Below, in pieces: positions 32,197 through 41,177 of a stretch of 64,000 nt of DNA. The notes beneath the pieces were generated by a model. The model was given only the letters and a program-made list of their open reading frames with translations. It did not search any database and was not told the origin of the DNA. A program made the position numbers and the translations under genes. Position 1 is the first letter of the stretch. Every line of letters starts with the position of its first letter. Source of the DNA: Streptomyces alboflavus (lineage in GTDB: Bacteria > Actinomycetota > Actinomycetes > Streptomycetales > Streptomycetaceae); the NCBI RefSeq assembly GCF_000716675.1, contig NZ_JNXT01000044.1:29146-93145 (forward strand). The letters are read 5' to 3'.

Positions 32197-33045
32197 TCAC
32201 GCGTGGAGCATCAGGCCGATCCCCGCAACCATCACCCCCGCCGCCACGATCCGCGACCACCCGAACTTCTCCTTGAAGAAGAGCGCCCCGATGGCCGCGC
32301 CCACGATGATGGAGGACTCGCGGAGGGCGGAGATGGGCGCGAGGTCGGCCCGCGTCTGGGCCCAGAGGACGAGACCGTACGCGGCGACGGACAGCGCGGC
32401 CCCGAAGAGCCCGACGGCGGCGAACGGCCGCAGCCGGGCGCCGAGTTCCCCACGCCACCGGTACCAGGCGTAGGCGGGCACGGCGAGCCCTTCGAGGATC
32501 ATCAGCCAGGCGATGTACCCGATGGACGTCCCGGAGGCCCGCACCCCGAGCCCGTCCACGACGGTGTACGCGGCGATGGACACCCCGGTCGCGAGCGCGG
32601 CCCCGATCGCCGCCCAGTCGGGCCGCTGCCCGGACCCGCGGATCCCCCACACGGCGAGCCCGGTGAGCCCGGCGGAACAGACGAGGACGCCCGCGGCCTG
32701 CCACCCGCCGGGCACCTCACCGGCGAAGACGGCGGCGAGCACGGTCACGACGAGCGGCGCGCTGCCGCGGGCGATGGGGTAGGCCTGCCCGAAGTCCCCG
32801 AGCCGGAAGGACCGCATGAGCAGCACCATGTAGGCGCCGTGCAGGACGGCGGAGAGGAGGAGGTAAGGCCAGGCCCCGGCGGCGGGGAGCGGGGCGAAGG
32901 GGGCGAGGAGGAGGCCGATGAGGGCGCCGCCGCCGGATATGAGGGTGAAGCCGAGGAGCTTGTCGGTGATGTGGTGGGCGATGGCGTTCCAGCTGGCGTG
33001 GGTGACGGCGGCCAGCAGGACGGCCCCCGCGACCAGCGGGGTCAC
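32197..33045 (-). CDS. EamA/DMT family transporter
   Basis: 282 residues with about ten helices in two EamA repeats (LVAGAVLLAAVTHASWNAIAHH; FRLGDFGQAYPIARGSAPLVVTVLA; ALRESSIIVGAAIGALFFKEKFG). Exports metabolites or amino acids; substrate unknown. GTG at 33045 overlaps the stop of the YbaK gene (GTGA), so the two are coupled. Confidence 0.9.
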   Translation of the reverse strand: MTPLVAGAVLLAAVTHASWNAIAHHITDKLLGFTLISGGGALIGLLLAPFAPLPAAGAWPYLLLSAVLHGAYMVLLMRSFRLGDFGQAYPIARGSAPLVVTVLAAVFAGEVPGGWQAAGVLVCSAGLTGLAVWGIRGSGQRPDWAAIGAALATGVSIAAYTVVDGLGVRASGTSIGYIAWLMILEGLAVPAYAWYRWRGELGARLRPFAAVGLFGAALSVAAYGLVLWAQTRADLAPISALRESSIIVGAAIGALFFKEKFGWSRIVAAGVMVAGIGLMLHA

Positions 33046-33593
33046 TGAGCGGAGCCGGAGGTACCGGACTGCTCGCCCGCGCCGGACGGCGCCTCGCGTA
33101 CGTCCACCAGCGTTCCGCCCGCCTGGGCGACCAGCGCGTCCGGCGCCATCGGGAACACGGTGTACGGCGTGCCCGCCGCGGCCCACACCACGGAGTGCCC
33201 GAGCAGCGACCGGTCGGCGAGTACCCGCGTCGGGTTGGCGTGCCCGAACGGCGGGACGCCCCCGATCGCGTACCCCGTCGTCTCGCGCACGACGTCCGCC
33301 TTGGCCCGCGTGACCTTCTCCGCGCCCAGCGCCCGCCGCACCAGCTCCACGTCGACGCGCGAGGACCCGTCCATGAGGACGAGGACGGGCACGCCGTCGG
33401 CCGCGAAGATCAGGGACTTGCAGATCTGGCTGAGCTCGCAGCCGATCGCGGCGGCCGCCTCGGCCGCCGTCCGGGTCTGGTCCGGGAAGCGGCGGATGCG
33501 GTCGGGCAGGTCGTCGAGGCCGAGCCCGCGCAGGGCCTCGACGAAGCGGGGGTGGGCGCCGGAAGCACCCGTGGCGTGGTCCGTAGTGCTCAT
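33042..33593 (-). CDS. YbaK/EbsC-type aminoacyl-tRNA deacylase
   Basis: 183 residues. The YbaK core shows as AAAIGCELSQICKSLIFAADG and the conserved GYAIGGVPPFGH, with late LVDVREA. The family hydrolyses mischarged Cys-tRNA(Pro) or related species. ATG at 33593 begins MSTTDHATG. First gene of a two-gene operon with the EamA transporter. Confidence 0.9.
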   Translation of the reverse strand: MSTTDHATGASGAHPRFVEALRGLGLDDLPDRIRRFPDQTRTAAEAAAAIGCELSQICKSLIFAADGVPVLVLMDGSSRVDVELVRRALGAEKVTRAKADVVRETTGYAIGGVPPFGHANPTRVLADRSLLGHSVVWAAAGTPYTVFPMAPDALVAQAGGTLVDVREAPSGAGEQSGTSGSAQ

Positions 33594-33712
33594 GCGCTGC
33601 ACGCTAGCGGTACGTGTGTAGGCCACGCGACCACGTACCGCGGCGTCCCGGATACCGGACACCCGGCCCCGCACACGGGACCCTGCCCGGTCCCTGCTCC
33701 CTCTACTTCTTC

Positions 33713-35437
33713 CTACTTCCCCACCAACAACATCTCCCGCACCACCGGCCCCGCCGTCTCCCCGCCGTGCCCGGCGGCCTGCACGACCGCTGCCGCGGCC
33801 ACGTCCCCGCGGTACGCGGTGAACCAGCCGTTGGGCTTCTTCTGGCCGTCGACCTCCGCGGAGCCGGTCTTCGCGCCGGAGTCGGAGCCGAGGCCCGCCA
33901 TGGGCTTGGCGGCGGTGCCGGAGACGCCGGTGTAGTGCATGAGGTCGCGCAGCGCGGACGCCGTCTTCCCGGACATCTTGCGCGGCGCCGTGGCGAGTTG
34001 GCGGTCGTCGACCTCGGGCGAGACCAGGTAGGGCTGGCGGAACGTGCCGGACTTCACGGTCGCGGCGACCGACGCCATGTTCAGCGGGTTCATCCGGACA
34101 CCGCCCTGGCCGATGAGCGAGGCCGCCATCTGCGCGTGCGACTGCACCGGCACGGCGCCGTCGAACGAGGAGACGCCGATGGACCAGTTGTCACGGCCGA
34201 GGCCGAACACGTCCTGGGCCTGCTTCGTCAGGTCGTCGTTCGACAGCTTCTCGGCCTGCGTGATGAAGGCCGTGTTGCAGGACCGCGCGAAGCTGGCCCG
34301 GAACGTACCGCCCTTGATCTGGAACTTGTTGTCGTTCTGGAACTTCCAGCCGCCGTACGCCTTGTACTTCGGGCACGGATGCTTCTTGTCGACGCCCGCG
34401 AGCCCCTTCTCCAGGAGCATCGACGAGGTGATGACCTTCATCGTGGAGCCGGGCGCGAGGGAGCCCTGGAAGGCCGTGTTGAAGCCGCCCGGGTTGGAGT
34501 TGGCGACGGCCAGGATCTCGCCGGTGGACGGCTTGACCACGACCACCGAGGCCTGCTTGCGCTTCGCCGTCTGCTTCTCCGCCGCGGCCTGCGTGCGCGC
34601 GCTGATCGTCGTCTTCAGCGTGCCCGGGGTGCCGGGGGAGAGGGCGAGGAGCGTCTTGTCGGGGGTGTCCTTCGCGTCACCCTTCTTGGCAGCAGCGTCC
34701 TTGCTGCCCTTGCCGCCCTTGGCGCCCTTGCCGTCGGCGGCCGCCTTCGCATCGGCGCGCACCACCCGCAGCTCCACGCCCGCCTTGCCGCCCGCCTCCT
34801 TGCCGAACTTCTCCCGCAGCCCGTCCAGGACCGTGCCGAGGGAGGGGTACTTGGCGGCCGTCAGCGGACCGCCGTCCCGGTCCACGGCCTTGATCGGCGG
34901 TACGCCCGCCGCGCCCGTGACCAGCCGGTCCCCGTCCCGCAGTTCGGGGTGCACGACCGACGGCTGCCAGGAGACGAGCACCTTGCCGTCGGCCGCGCGG
35001 CGCGCGACGCTCAGCGTGGAGTCGTACGCGTACCGCTTGTCCTTTCCCCCGTACGAGATCGTGGCCGCCGCCTTGAACGGCACCTTCGGGCTCTTGCGGG
35101 TGGCGGGCTTGCCGGGCTTCAGGCGCACCGCGGAGACCTTGGCCTCCTCGCGGTAGGCGGTGAGCGCCGCGCGGGCCGCCTTCCGGTCGTCCGTCAGCGC
35201 CGCCGCCGCGGCCACGTCACCCTTCTCCCAGGCGGTCAGGAACGCCCGCGTGGTGGTGCGCACTTCGGCGGCCGTGGGCGGCCCCGTCGCCACCGTCTTC
35301 CCGTCGGACTTCCCGCCGTCCCCGCCGGACAGCGCGTACGCGGCGACCCCCACGCCGCACACGATCGCCACCGCCGCGCCGCCGAGCACGCCCGGGTGCA
35401 TCTTCCTGCCCTCGGTCGCACGTCTTCTCTTGCCCAC
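33713..35437 (-). CDS. Penicillin-binding protein, transpeptidase with NTF2-like domain (copy A)
   Basis: 574 residues, GTG start behind GGAGGG. One N-terminal membrane anchor (GVLGGAAVAIVCGVGVAAYAL), a NTF2-like domain at about 60-140 (TRAFLTAWEKGDVAAAAALT) and a transpeptidase with SxxK (PGSTMK), SxN (RSCNTAF) and KTG (AKTGSAE). A lysine/glycine-rich loop (KGAKGGKGSKDAAAKKGDAK) near residue 250 is absent from the paralogue. Cross-links peptidoglycan outside the membrane. Paralogous to the next gene; the pair is conserved near pmt in Streptomyces. Confidence 0.92.
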   Translation of the reverse strand: MGKRRRATEGRKMHPGVLGGAAVAIVCGVGVAAYALSGGDGGKSDGKTVATGPPTAAEVRTTTRAFLTAWEKGDVAAAAALTDDRKAARAALTAYREEAKVSAVRLKPGKPATRKSPKVPFKAAATISYGGKDKRYAYDSTLSVARRAADGKVLVSWQPSVVHPELRDGDRLVTGAAGVPPIKAVDRDGGPLTAAKYPSLGTVLDGLREKFGKEAGGKAGVELRVVRADAKAAADGKGAKGGKGSKDAAAKKGDAKDTPDKTLLALSPGTPGTLKTTISARTQAAAEKQTAKRKQASVVVVKPSTGEILAVANSNPGGFNTAFQGSLAPGSTMKVITSSMLLEKGLAGVDKKHPCPKYKAYGGWKFQNDNKFQIKGGTFRASFARSCNTAFITQAEKLSNDDLTKQAQDVFGLGRDNWSIGVSSFDGAVPVQSHAQMAASLIGQGGVRMNPLNMASVAATVKSGTFRQPYLVSPEVDDRQLATAPRKMSGKTASALRDLMHYTGVSGTAAKPMAGLGSDSGAKTGSAEVDGQKKPNGWFTAYRGDVAAAAVVQAAGHGGETAGPVVREMLLVGK

Positions 35438-35596
35438 AGACCCTCCGCCAATCCCCTTCGGCCCCCGCCGCACCCAACTCACCGGCTGCCCAACCTAGCG
35501 GCACCCGCGCACCCCTTCGACCACGGCATCGCCCACCCGGGCGACCGGGCTCCGTGCCGCCCGTCCGTCGTCACCCACTCGCACCCGGCCGCGCCC

Positions 35597-37231
35597 TCAC
35601 GCGCCCGCGCGCAGCACCGCCGCCACGATCGGCCCGGCGGTGTCCCCGCCGTGCCCGCCCTCCTGCGCCATCGCGGCCACCGCCAGGTCCCCGCGGTAGC
35701 CCGCGAACCAGCTGTTGGGCCGCCGCTGACCGTCGACCTCCGCCGACCCCGTCTTCGCGCCGACGTCACCGCCGAGCCCCGCCATGGCCCGCGCACCCGT
35801 GCCCGAGACCGCCGTCCGCCGCATCATCTGCCGCAGTTGGGCGACCGTGCCCGCGGACAGGCCGCGCGCGGTGGCCAGTTCCTCGCCGATCAGAGACTTC
35901 GGTACGAGGACGGGCTGGCGGAACGAGCCCGTCATGGCCGTCGCCGTCACCGACGCCAGGTTCAGCGGGTTCAGCTGCACCTGGCCCTGGCCGATGGCGT
36001 TGGCGGCGCGGTCGGGGCCGGCGGACGCGGGCACGGCGCCGTCCGACGACGTGATGCCGGTGCGCCAGTCGTCCCGGCCCAGGCCGAAGTTGTCCCGCGC
36101 CTCCTCGGTCAGCGAGGCGTCCGTGAGCGGCTTCTCGTCGACCAGCTTCACGAACGCGGTGTTGCAGGACCGCGCGAAGCTGTCCGCGAGGGTCGCGTTC
36201 CCGTCCGGCGCCATGCCCTTGAGGTTGTGGAAGGTCTGGCTCTGCCAGGTCGCCTCGGGGGTGCAGGGCGCGGGCCCGGACGCCTTCGTGACGCCCCGGT
36301 CGATGAGCATGGCCGCCGTCACGATCTTCATGGTGGAGCCGGGCGCCAGCTTGCCCTCGAAGGCCGCGTTGAACTCGTCCTTACGGTGGTTGGCGACGGC
36401 GAGCACTTCGCCGGTGCTCGGCTTCACGGCGACCACCGACGACTCGGCGTACCGGCCCACCGCCCTCTCCGCGGCCCGCTGCGCCGAGGCGCTCAGCGTC
36501 GTCCGCAGCGTCCCGGCCCGCCCCTCGGCGAGCGTGACCAGCGTCTTCGTACCGGCGTCCGCGCCCTCACGCTCGATGTACAGCTCGACGCCGGGCCTGC
36601 CGCCCGCCCGGTCGCCGTACCTCGACCGGAGCTGGTCGAGGACGGGCGCGAGCGACGGGTACGCCGTCGCGGTCAGCGTCCGGCCGTCGCGGTCGACGGC
36701 CCTGATGGGCGGCGTCTCGGCCTCACCGGTCTCCAGCGTGTCGCCCGCGCGCAGGTCCGGGTGCACGACGTCGGCCCGCCAGTCCACGAGGGCCCGCCCG
36801 CTGTGCACACCCCGGACGACCTTGAAGGCGGAGGAGTACCGCAGCGCCTTGCTCTTCCCGTCGTACGCCACCGTCGCCCGCACCGTGAACGGCACCCGCG
36901 TCCCACTGATCCGCCCCGCCGTGAGCCGCACCTTCCGGATGTGCGCGTCCTCCCGATACCCCGTCAGGACCTCGGCGGCCACCGCCGCGTTGTCGGTGTA
37001 CCCCGCCGCTTCGTCCGCGTCGCCCTTCGCCCACGCGGCGAGGAACGCGGCGGCCGTCTCCTTGACCTCCGCGTGCGACGGCGGCCCGCTCCGGCGCGCG
37101 GAGTCCTTCGCCGCCGACGAACCGCCGTCGGCGTTCACCGCGGTCACCACGTTGTACGCGCCATACCCGGAACCCCCCACCAGGACGGCGAACACCCCAC
37201 CGACCAGAGCAGCTTTCGCTCCCTTGCGCAT
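35597..37231 (-). CDS. Penicillin-binding protein, transpeptidase with NTF2-like domain (copy B)
   Basis: 544 residues from ATG at 37231 (GGGAGGG upstream). Same order as copy A: membrane anchor (LVGGVFAVLVGGSGYGAY), NTF2-like domain (AAFLAAWAKGDADEAAGYT), SxxK (PGSTMK), SCN (RSCNTAF) and KTG (AKTGSAEVDGQRRPNSW). The two are about half identical by eye, so this is an old tandem duplication. About 160 bases separate it from copy A, so each may have its own promoter. Confidence 0.92.
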   Translation of the reverse strand: MRKGAKAALVGGVFAVLVGGSGYGAYNVVTAVNADGGSSAAKDSARRSGPPSHAEVKETAAAFLAAWAKGDADEAAGYTDNAAVAAEVLTGYREDAHIRKVRLTAGRISGTRVPFTVRATVAYDGKSKALRYSSAFKVVRGVHSGRALVDWRADVVHPDLRAGDTLETGEAETPPIRAVDRDGRTLTATAYPSLAPVLDQLRSRYGDRAGGRPGVELYIEREGADAGTKTLVTLAEGRAGTLRTTLSASAQRAAERAVGRYAESSVVAVKPSTGEVLAVANHRKDEFNAAFEGKLAPGSTMKIVTAAMLIDRGVTKASGPAPCTPEATWQSQTFHNLKGMAPDGNATLADSFARSCNTAFVKLVDEKPLTDASLTEEARDNFGLGRDDWRTGITSSDGAVPASAGPDRAANAIGQGQVQLNPLNLASVTATAMTGSFRQPVLVPKSLIGEELATARGLSAGTVAQLRQMMRRTAVSGTGARAMAGLGGDVGAKTGSAEVDGQRRPNSWFAGYRGDLAVAAMAQEGGHGGDTAGPIVAAVLRAGA

Positions 37232-37322
37232 CAAGCGCTCCCTCCCCAGGAATACCGTCAGCCTAAGAGGGCCCTGGGACAGGGGCCGCGCGAAGCACCG
37301 GGTGTTATCCGAAGGTGTCCGT

Positions 37323-37372
37323 TTATCGCTGCCAGACCCAGATATCGAGCCACATTCTGAACCGCCAGGATC
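37323..37372 (-). pseudogene. Relic second copy of the pmt 3' end
   Basis: On the minus strand this stretch reads RSWRFRMWLDIWVWQR and stop, against [13 protein letters not shown] and stop at the true end of pmt (37544). At DNA level about three quarters of 38 aligned positions agree. It lies on the far side of the CRISPR, so pmt ends twice. Confidence 0.7.
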
Positions 37373-37382
37373 GGCACGCGCT

Positions 37383-37472
37383 GGGACCACCCCCGCATGC
37401 GCGGGGACCACGAGATCACCACGGGCAACCCCGTCGTCTTCGGGGGACCACCCCCGCACGCGCGGGGACCAC
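37383..37472 (-). CRISPR. Minimal CRISPR: two 29-bp repeats, one 32-bp spacer (type I-E geometry)
   Basis: Repeats at 37383-37411 and 37444-37472 differ at one base; both have the GTGGTCCCCGCGC...GGTCCC form on the minus strand, typical of actinobacterial type I-E arrays. The spacer (37412-37443) is exactly 32 bases. The less GC-rich 37473-37543 stretch, containing GAAAGTGAGTAGAA on the minus strand, looks like a leader, so the array reads on the minus strand. No cas gene lies in the window. Confidence 0.8.
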
Positions 37473-37543
37473 AGGAGCTGACCAGGCACGTTAGTCGAGC
37501 GGGCTTCGAGTTCTACTCACTTTCAGGGAAACGGACATTTCTC

Positions 37544-39286
37544 CTAGACCCAGGTGTCCAGCCACATCCGGGACCGCCACGAGTCGATCGGGATCGCCTG
37601 CCCCGTATAGATCGGCCAGAAGTAGATGAAATTCCAGAAGATCAGCAGGACCAGGACGCCGGACGCCACGGCGCCCACCACCCGGCGGCGTTCCGAGGAA
37701 CCCGGTGGGCCCAGGATCGCGCCGATCATCATGGCGACGGCCAGGCACAGGAACGGCACGAAGACCACGGCGTAGAAGTAGAAGATGGTCCGTTCCTGGT
37801 ACATGAACCAGGGCAGATATCCCGCCGCGACGCCGCACACGATCGCGCCCGCGCGCCAGTCCCTGCGGAAGAACCAGCGCCACAGGACGTAGAGGAGCGC
37901 GATGGCGGCCGCCCACCAGAGCAGCGGCGTGCCGAGGGCGAGGACCTCGCGGGCGCACTTCTCCTTGGTGTCGGCGGGGCAGCCGTCGACGCCGGGCGCG
38001 GGTGACTCGTAGAAGTACGAGACCGGGCGGCCGTCGACGATCCAGCTCCAGGGGTTGGACTGGTAGGTGTGCGGCGAGGACAGGCCGACGTGGAAGTCGT
38101 AGACCTTGTTCTCGTAGTGCCACAGGCTGCGCAGCCAGTCCGGGAGCCAGGACCAGTCGCTGTTCTTGCCGTCGGTGGCCGCCCAGTTGCGGTAGTAGCC
38201 GCCGCTGCCGTCGCTCGGCGAGAGGATCCAGCCGAGCCAGGACACCAGATAGGTGAACATCGCGACCGGCACCGTGGCCACGAACGCGGGCAGCACGTCC
38301 CGCCGCATCGCCGCGAGGTAGGGCCGGTCCGCTCCGGCCACCCGCCGCGCGCCCGCGTCCCACAACACGGTCATCAGGCAGAAGAAGACCATGATGTAGA
38401 GGCCGTTCCACTTCGTGGCGAAGGCCAGGCCCAGGCAGAGCCCGGCCGCCCAGCGCCACGGCCGCCACCCCAGGCGCAGCGTGTGCGCCACGTACGCGTC
38501 GGGGCGCGCGATCCCGTCGGCGTCCACCGGCAGCGCCGCCGCGAGTCTCGCCCGCGCCTTGTCCCGGTCGATCAGGAGACAGCCGAACGCCGCCAGCACG
38601 AAGAACATCAGGACCTGGTCGAGCAGCGCCGTGCGGCTCATCACGAAGTGCAGGCCGTCCACGGCGAGCAGCGCGCCCGCGAGGCAGCCGAGGAACGTCG
38701 AGCGGAACAGGCGCCGCCCGATCCGGCACAGCATCAGGACCGACAGCGTGCCGAGGACCGCCGTCATGAACCGCCAGCCGAACGGGTCGAAGCCGAACAG
38801 CCACTCCCCGACACCGATCACGTACTTGCCGACCGGCGGATGCACCACGTACGCCGGGTCCGTGGGCAGCGCGATGTCGCTGCCCTGCTTGATGACCGAC
38901 TCGTTGATCTTGTCCGGCCAGCTCAGCTCGTAGCCCTTGTGGATGAGGGCCCAGGCGTCCTTCGCGTAGTACGTCTCGTCGAATATCACGTCCTTGGGGC
39001 TGCCGAGGTTCCAGAACCGCAGCACCCCCGCCACCAGCGCGACCGCCAGCGGACCCAGCCAGCCCGACCAGCGCACCAGCCGCCGCGACAGCTGCGGGGG
39101 CACGCCGAGCGCCACCCAGAGCCGGTCACCGGGCCGGGCGTACGGCGGGACGAGCCGCTCCCGCACGTCTCCTCTGGTCCTGGCCGTGTAGCCGAAGCGG
39201 CGCAGCCGGTGCTGCCACGACGACGGCTGCCGCTCCTCGGCTGCCTGGCCCTGGCGGGTGTCCGGGGAAGACGCGGTACTGGTCAC
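37544..39286 (-). CDS. pmt: Dolichyl-phosphate-mannose--protein mannosyltransferase (Pmt)
   Basis: 580 residues, GTG start. PMT_2 membrane glycosyltransferase: [13 protein letters not shown] (catalytic Asp-Glu in the first loop), [34 protein letters not shown], with about ten helices, and the PMT C-terminal domain ending [13 protein letters not shown]. It transfers mannose from polyprenyl phosphate to Thr/Ser of proteins translocated by Sec; in Streptomyces it is needed for phiC31 receptor glycosylation. Its 3' end is duplicated beyond a CRISPR. Confidence 0.93.
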   Translation of the reverse strand: MTSTASSPDTRQGQAAEERQPSSWQHRLRRFGYTARTRGDVRERLVPPYARPGDRLWVALGVPPQLSRRLVRWSGWLGPLAVALVAGVLRFWNLGSPKDVIFDETYYAKDAWALIHKGYELSWPDKINESVIKQGSDIALPTDPAYVVHPPVGKYVIGVGEWLFGFDPFGWRFMTAVLGTLSVLMLCRIGRRLFRSTFLGCLAGALLAVDGLHFVMSRTALLDQVLMFFVLAAFGCLLIDRDKARARLAAALPVDADGIARPDAYVAHTLRLGWRPWRWAAGLCLGLAFATKWNGLYIMVFFCLMTVLWDAGARRVAGADRPYLAAMRRDVLPAFVATVPVAMFTYLVSWLGWILSPSDGSGGYYRNWAATDGKNSDWSWLPDWLRSLWHYENKVYDFHVGLSSPHTYQSNPWSWIVDGRPVSYFYESPAPGVDGCPADTKEKCAREVLALGTPLLWWAAAIALLYVLWRWFFRRDWRAGAIVCGVAAGYLPWFMYQERTIFYFYAVVFVPFLCLAVAMMIGAILGPPGSSERRRVVGAVASGVLVLLIFWNFIYFWPIYTGQAIPIDSWRSRMWLDTWV

Positions 39287-39348
39287 CGCGCCATCGTAGG
39301 GAACCCGACTGTGACAGTCCCGCGCCCGGCCCCTGCGAGGATGGATCC

Positions 39349-40263
39349 GTGACAGGAAGCGCAGATTCAGTCGTCCGTCCGTCCGGAAGCGCCGAGACCC
39401 CGGCTTCCGTCGGCACCCTCGTCCTCGCGGGCACCCCCATCGGCGATGTCGCGGACGCGCCGCCGCGGCTCGCCGCCGAGCTGGCCGGGGCCGACGTCGT
39501 GGCCGCCGAGGACACCCGCAGGCTGCGCCGGCTCACGCAGGCGCTCGGCGTGCAGGTGGGCGGCCGGGTCGTGTCGTACTTCGAGGGCAATGAGGCGGCG
39601 CGCACGCCCGAGCTGGTCGAGGCCCTGGCCGACGGGTCGCGGGTGCTCCTGGTGACGGACGCGGGCATGCCGTCGGTGTCCGACCCCGGGTACCGGCTTG
39701 TGGCCGCCGCCGTCGAGCGCGGCATCCGGGTCACGGCCGTGCCGGGCCCCTCCGCCGTCCTCACCGCCCTCGCCCTGTCCGGGCTTCCCGTCGACCGCTT
39801 CTGCTTCGAGGGCTTCCTGCCGCGCAAGGCGGGCGAGCGGCTGTCGCGCCTGCGCGAGTCGGCTGAGGAGCGGCGCACGCTGGTGTACTTCGAGTCGCCG
39901 CGCCGCCTCGACGACACCCTCGCCGCGATGGCGGAGGCCTTCGGCGACGAGCGGCGTGCCGCGGTGTGCCGGGAGCTGACCAAGACGTACGAGGAGGTCC
40001 GCCGCGGTTCGCTGAAGGAGCTGGCCGAGTGGGCGGCCCCCGGCGACGTGCGCGGCGAGATCACCGTGGTGGTCGAGGGCGCCCCCGAGAAGGGTCCCGC
40101 CGCTCTTGGTCCGGACGAGCTGGTGCGCAGGGTCCGGGTGCGCGAGGAGGCGGGGGAGCGGCGCAAGGAGGCCATCGCGGCGGTCGCGGCCGACGCGGGG
40201 CTGCCCAAGCGGGAGGTGTTCGACGCGGTGGTCGCGGCGAAGAACGCGGGGCTCGGGGGCTGA
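39349..40263 (+). CDS. rsmI: 16S rRNA (cytidine1402-2'-O)-methyltransferase RsmI
   Basis: 304 residues, GTG start. SAM-binding tetrapyrrole-methylase fold: [70 protein letters not shown]. The C-terminal RsmI HTH ([31 protein letters not shown]) is present. Divergent from pmt with a 62-base gap. Confidence 0.95.
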   Translation: MTGSADSVVRPSGSAETPASVGTLVLAGTPIGDVADAPPRLAAELAGADVVAAEDTRRLRRLTQALGVQVGGRVVSYFEGNEAARTPELVEALADGSRVLLVTDAGMPSVSDPGYRLVAAAVERGIRVTAVPGPSAVLTALALSGLPVDRFCFEGFLPRKAGERLSRLRESAEERRTLVYFESPRRLDDTLAAMAEAFGDERRAAVCRELTKTYEEVRRGSLKELAEWAAPGDVRGEITVVVEGAPEKGPAALGPDELVRRVRVREEAGERRKEAIAAVAADAGLPKREVFDAVVAAKNAGLGG

Positions 40264-40582
40264 CGCCGCGGGGGCGGTGCCCGGCGCGGGGCGGGTGACC
40301 CGGCGCACATGCCCCGCGCACAGGTCACGGTTACGGCGCAGGGGGCGCGCGGAAGAGCCCATCTGCGGGCAAAGGACTATCGTGAAGGTTAAAGCGCGGG
40401 CCCGCGCACCAGGCCTGTTCTCTATGGAATGCCCAAATCGCGCCCAACAGTCGACAGGTCTGATGCGCTCGCTTCGGGAAAGGCGTCCACTGGTTCCAGG
40501 GACGCACCCGTCCCACACCGCCGGACCGGGTCAGGAAAGACCCCGGTCGACGGTGCTTGTCCAGCGGACAAGAGGAGCTGGC
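40264..40582 (+). promoter_or_regulatory. 319-bp intergenic leader with two hairpins at the zinc-ribbon gene RBS
   Basis: No gene. It holds two consecutive inverted repeats near its end: GACCGGG...CCCGGTC (40524-40548) and CTTGTCC-AGC-GGACAAG (40556-40572). The 3' arm of the second ends directly against the ribosome site AGGAG (40573-40577), so folding could limit access to it. Further upstream GTGACC...GGTCAC flanks 22 bases near 40295. Confidence 0.5.
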
Positions 40583-41020
40583 ATGAGTGAGATCGCAGAC
40601 ACCGGTCACCGCACCGCGGCTGTCAATGTCGTCCATGAGTCCTACGCCTTCGCCTGCATGCGCTGCGGGCACGGCTGGGAGCAGTCGTACGAGATCGAGC
40701 ACCACGTCGACGGCAAGGGCCAGGAATTCGTGATGTACGTGGCGAACGGCCAGCGGGTGCCGTCGCCGCTGACCCGGCCCACCTGCCTGAACTGCGGCGG
40801 GCACGTGGTGCGCATCATGCGGGCGGGTCAGGTGTCCTCGGTGCGGTCGGCGCTCGAGTCCCTGCATCACCGGCAGGCGGCCCGGCCTGTGTCCCGGGCC
40901 GGGACGGCGGCGGCCGCCTCCTCCGCCGCCGACGACGCCGAGCCGTCGGCCGAGCCCAAGCACCACCACTGGCACCTGTCGGACTTGCTGCACCCGTTCC
41001 AGCACCGCAAGGCGGGCTGA
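40583..41020 (+). CDS. Zinc-ribbon protein (hypothetical)
   Basis: 145 residues. FACMRCGHGWEQSYEI and RPTCLNCGGHVVRIM supply two CxxC pairs of a zinc ribbon (about residues 23-80). The tail is alanine/serine-rich, then HHHWHLSDLLHPFQH, a histidine cluster. The protein is conserved in Streptomyces beside rsmI; function unknown. Confidence 0.78.
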   Translation: MSEIADTGHRTAAVNVVHESYAFACMRCGHGWEQSYEIEHHVDGKGQEFVMYVANGQRVPSPLTRPTCLNCGGHVVRIMRAGQVSSVRSALESLHHRQAARPVSRAGTAAAASSAADDAEPSAEPKHHHWHLSDLLHPFQHRKAG

Positions 41021-41040
41021 GGCCGGGGCCCTGCCGGGGG

Positions 41041-41147
41041 CTCCCCAATCCCGCCCCTTCCCGAAACTGGGGCTCCGCCCCAGACCCCGCTCCTCAAACG
41101 CCGGAGGGGCTGAATAATCACGCCGGTGCGGCAAGGTTCCAGCCCGC
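41041..41147. repeat. Dispersed palindromic element, copy at the tatD 5' end
   Basis: Nearly identical to 60474-60573: GAAACTGGGGCTCCGCCCC hairpin, then CTCAAACGCCGGAGGGGCT and CGCCGGTGCGGCAAGGTT. It ends within a few bases of the first conserved tatD codon (41151). Confidence 0.88.
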
Positions 41148-41177
41148 CTAGAGGCGGCCCTGGCGAAGGCGGCCGAG

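Noticed and set aside
33614..37360. 1,248-residue open frame on the plus strand across both PBP genes
   Set aside because: Mirror frame of real genes: arginine/proline-rich, no domain, while the minus strand has complete PBP motifs.
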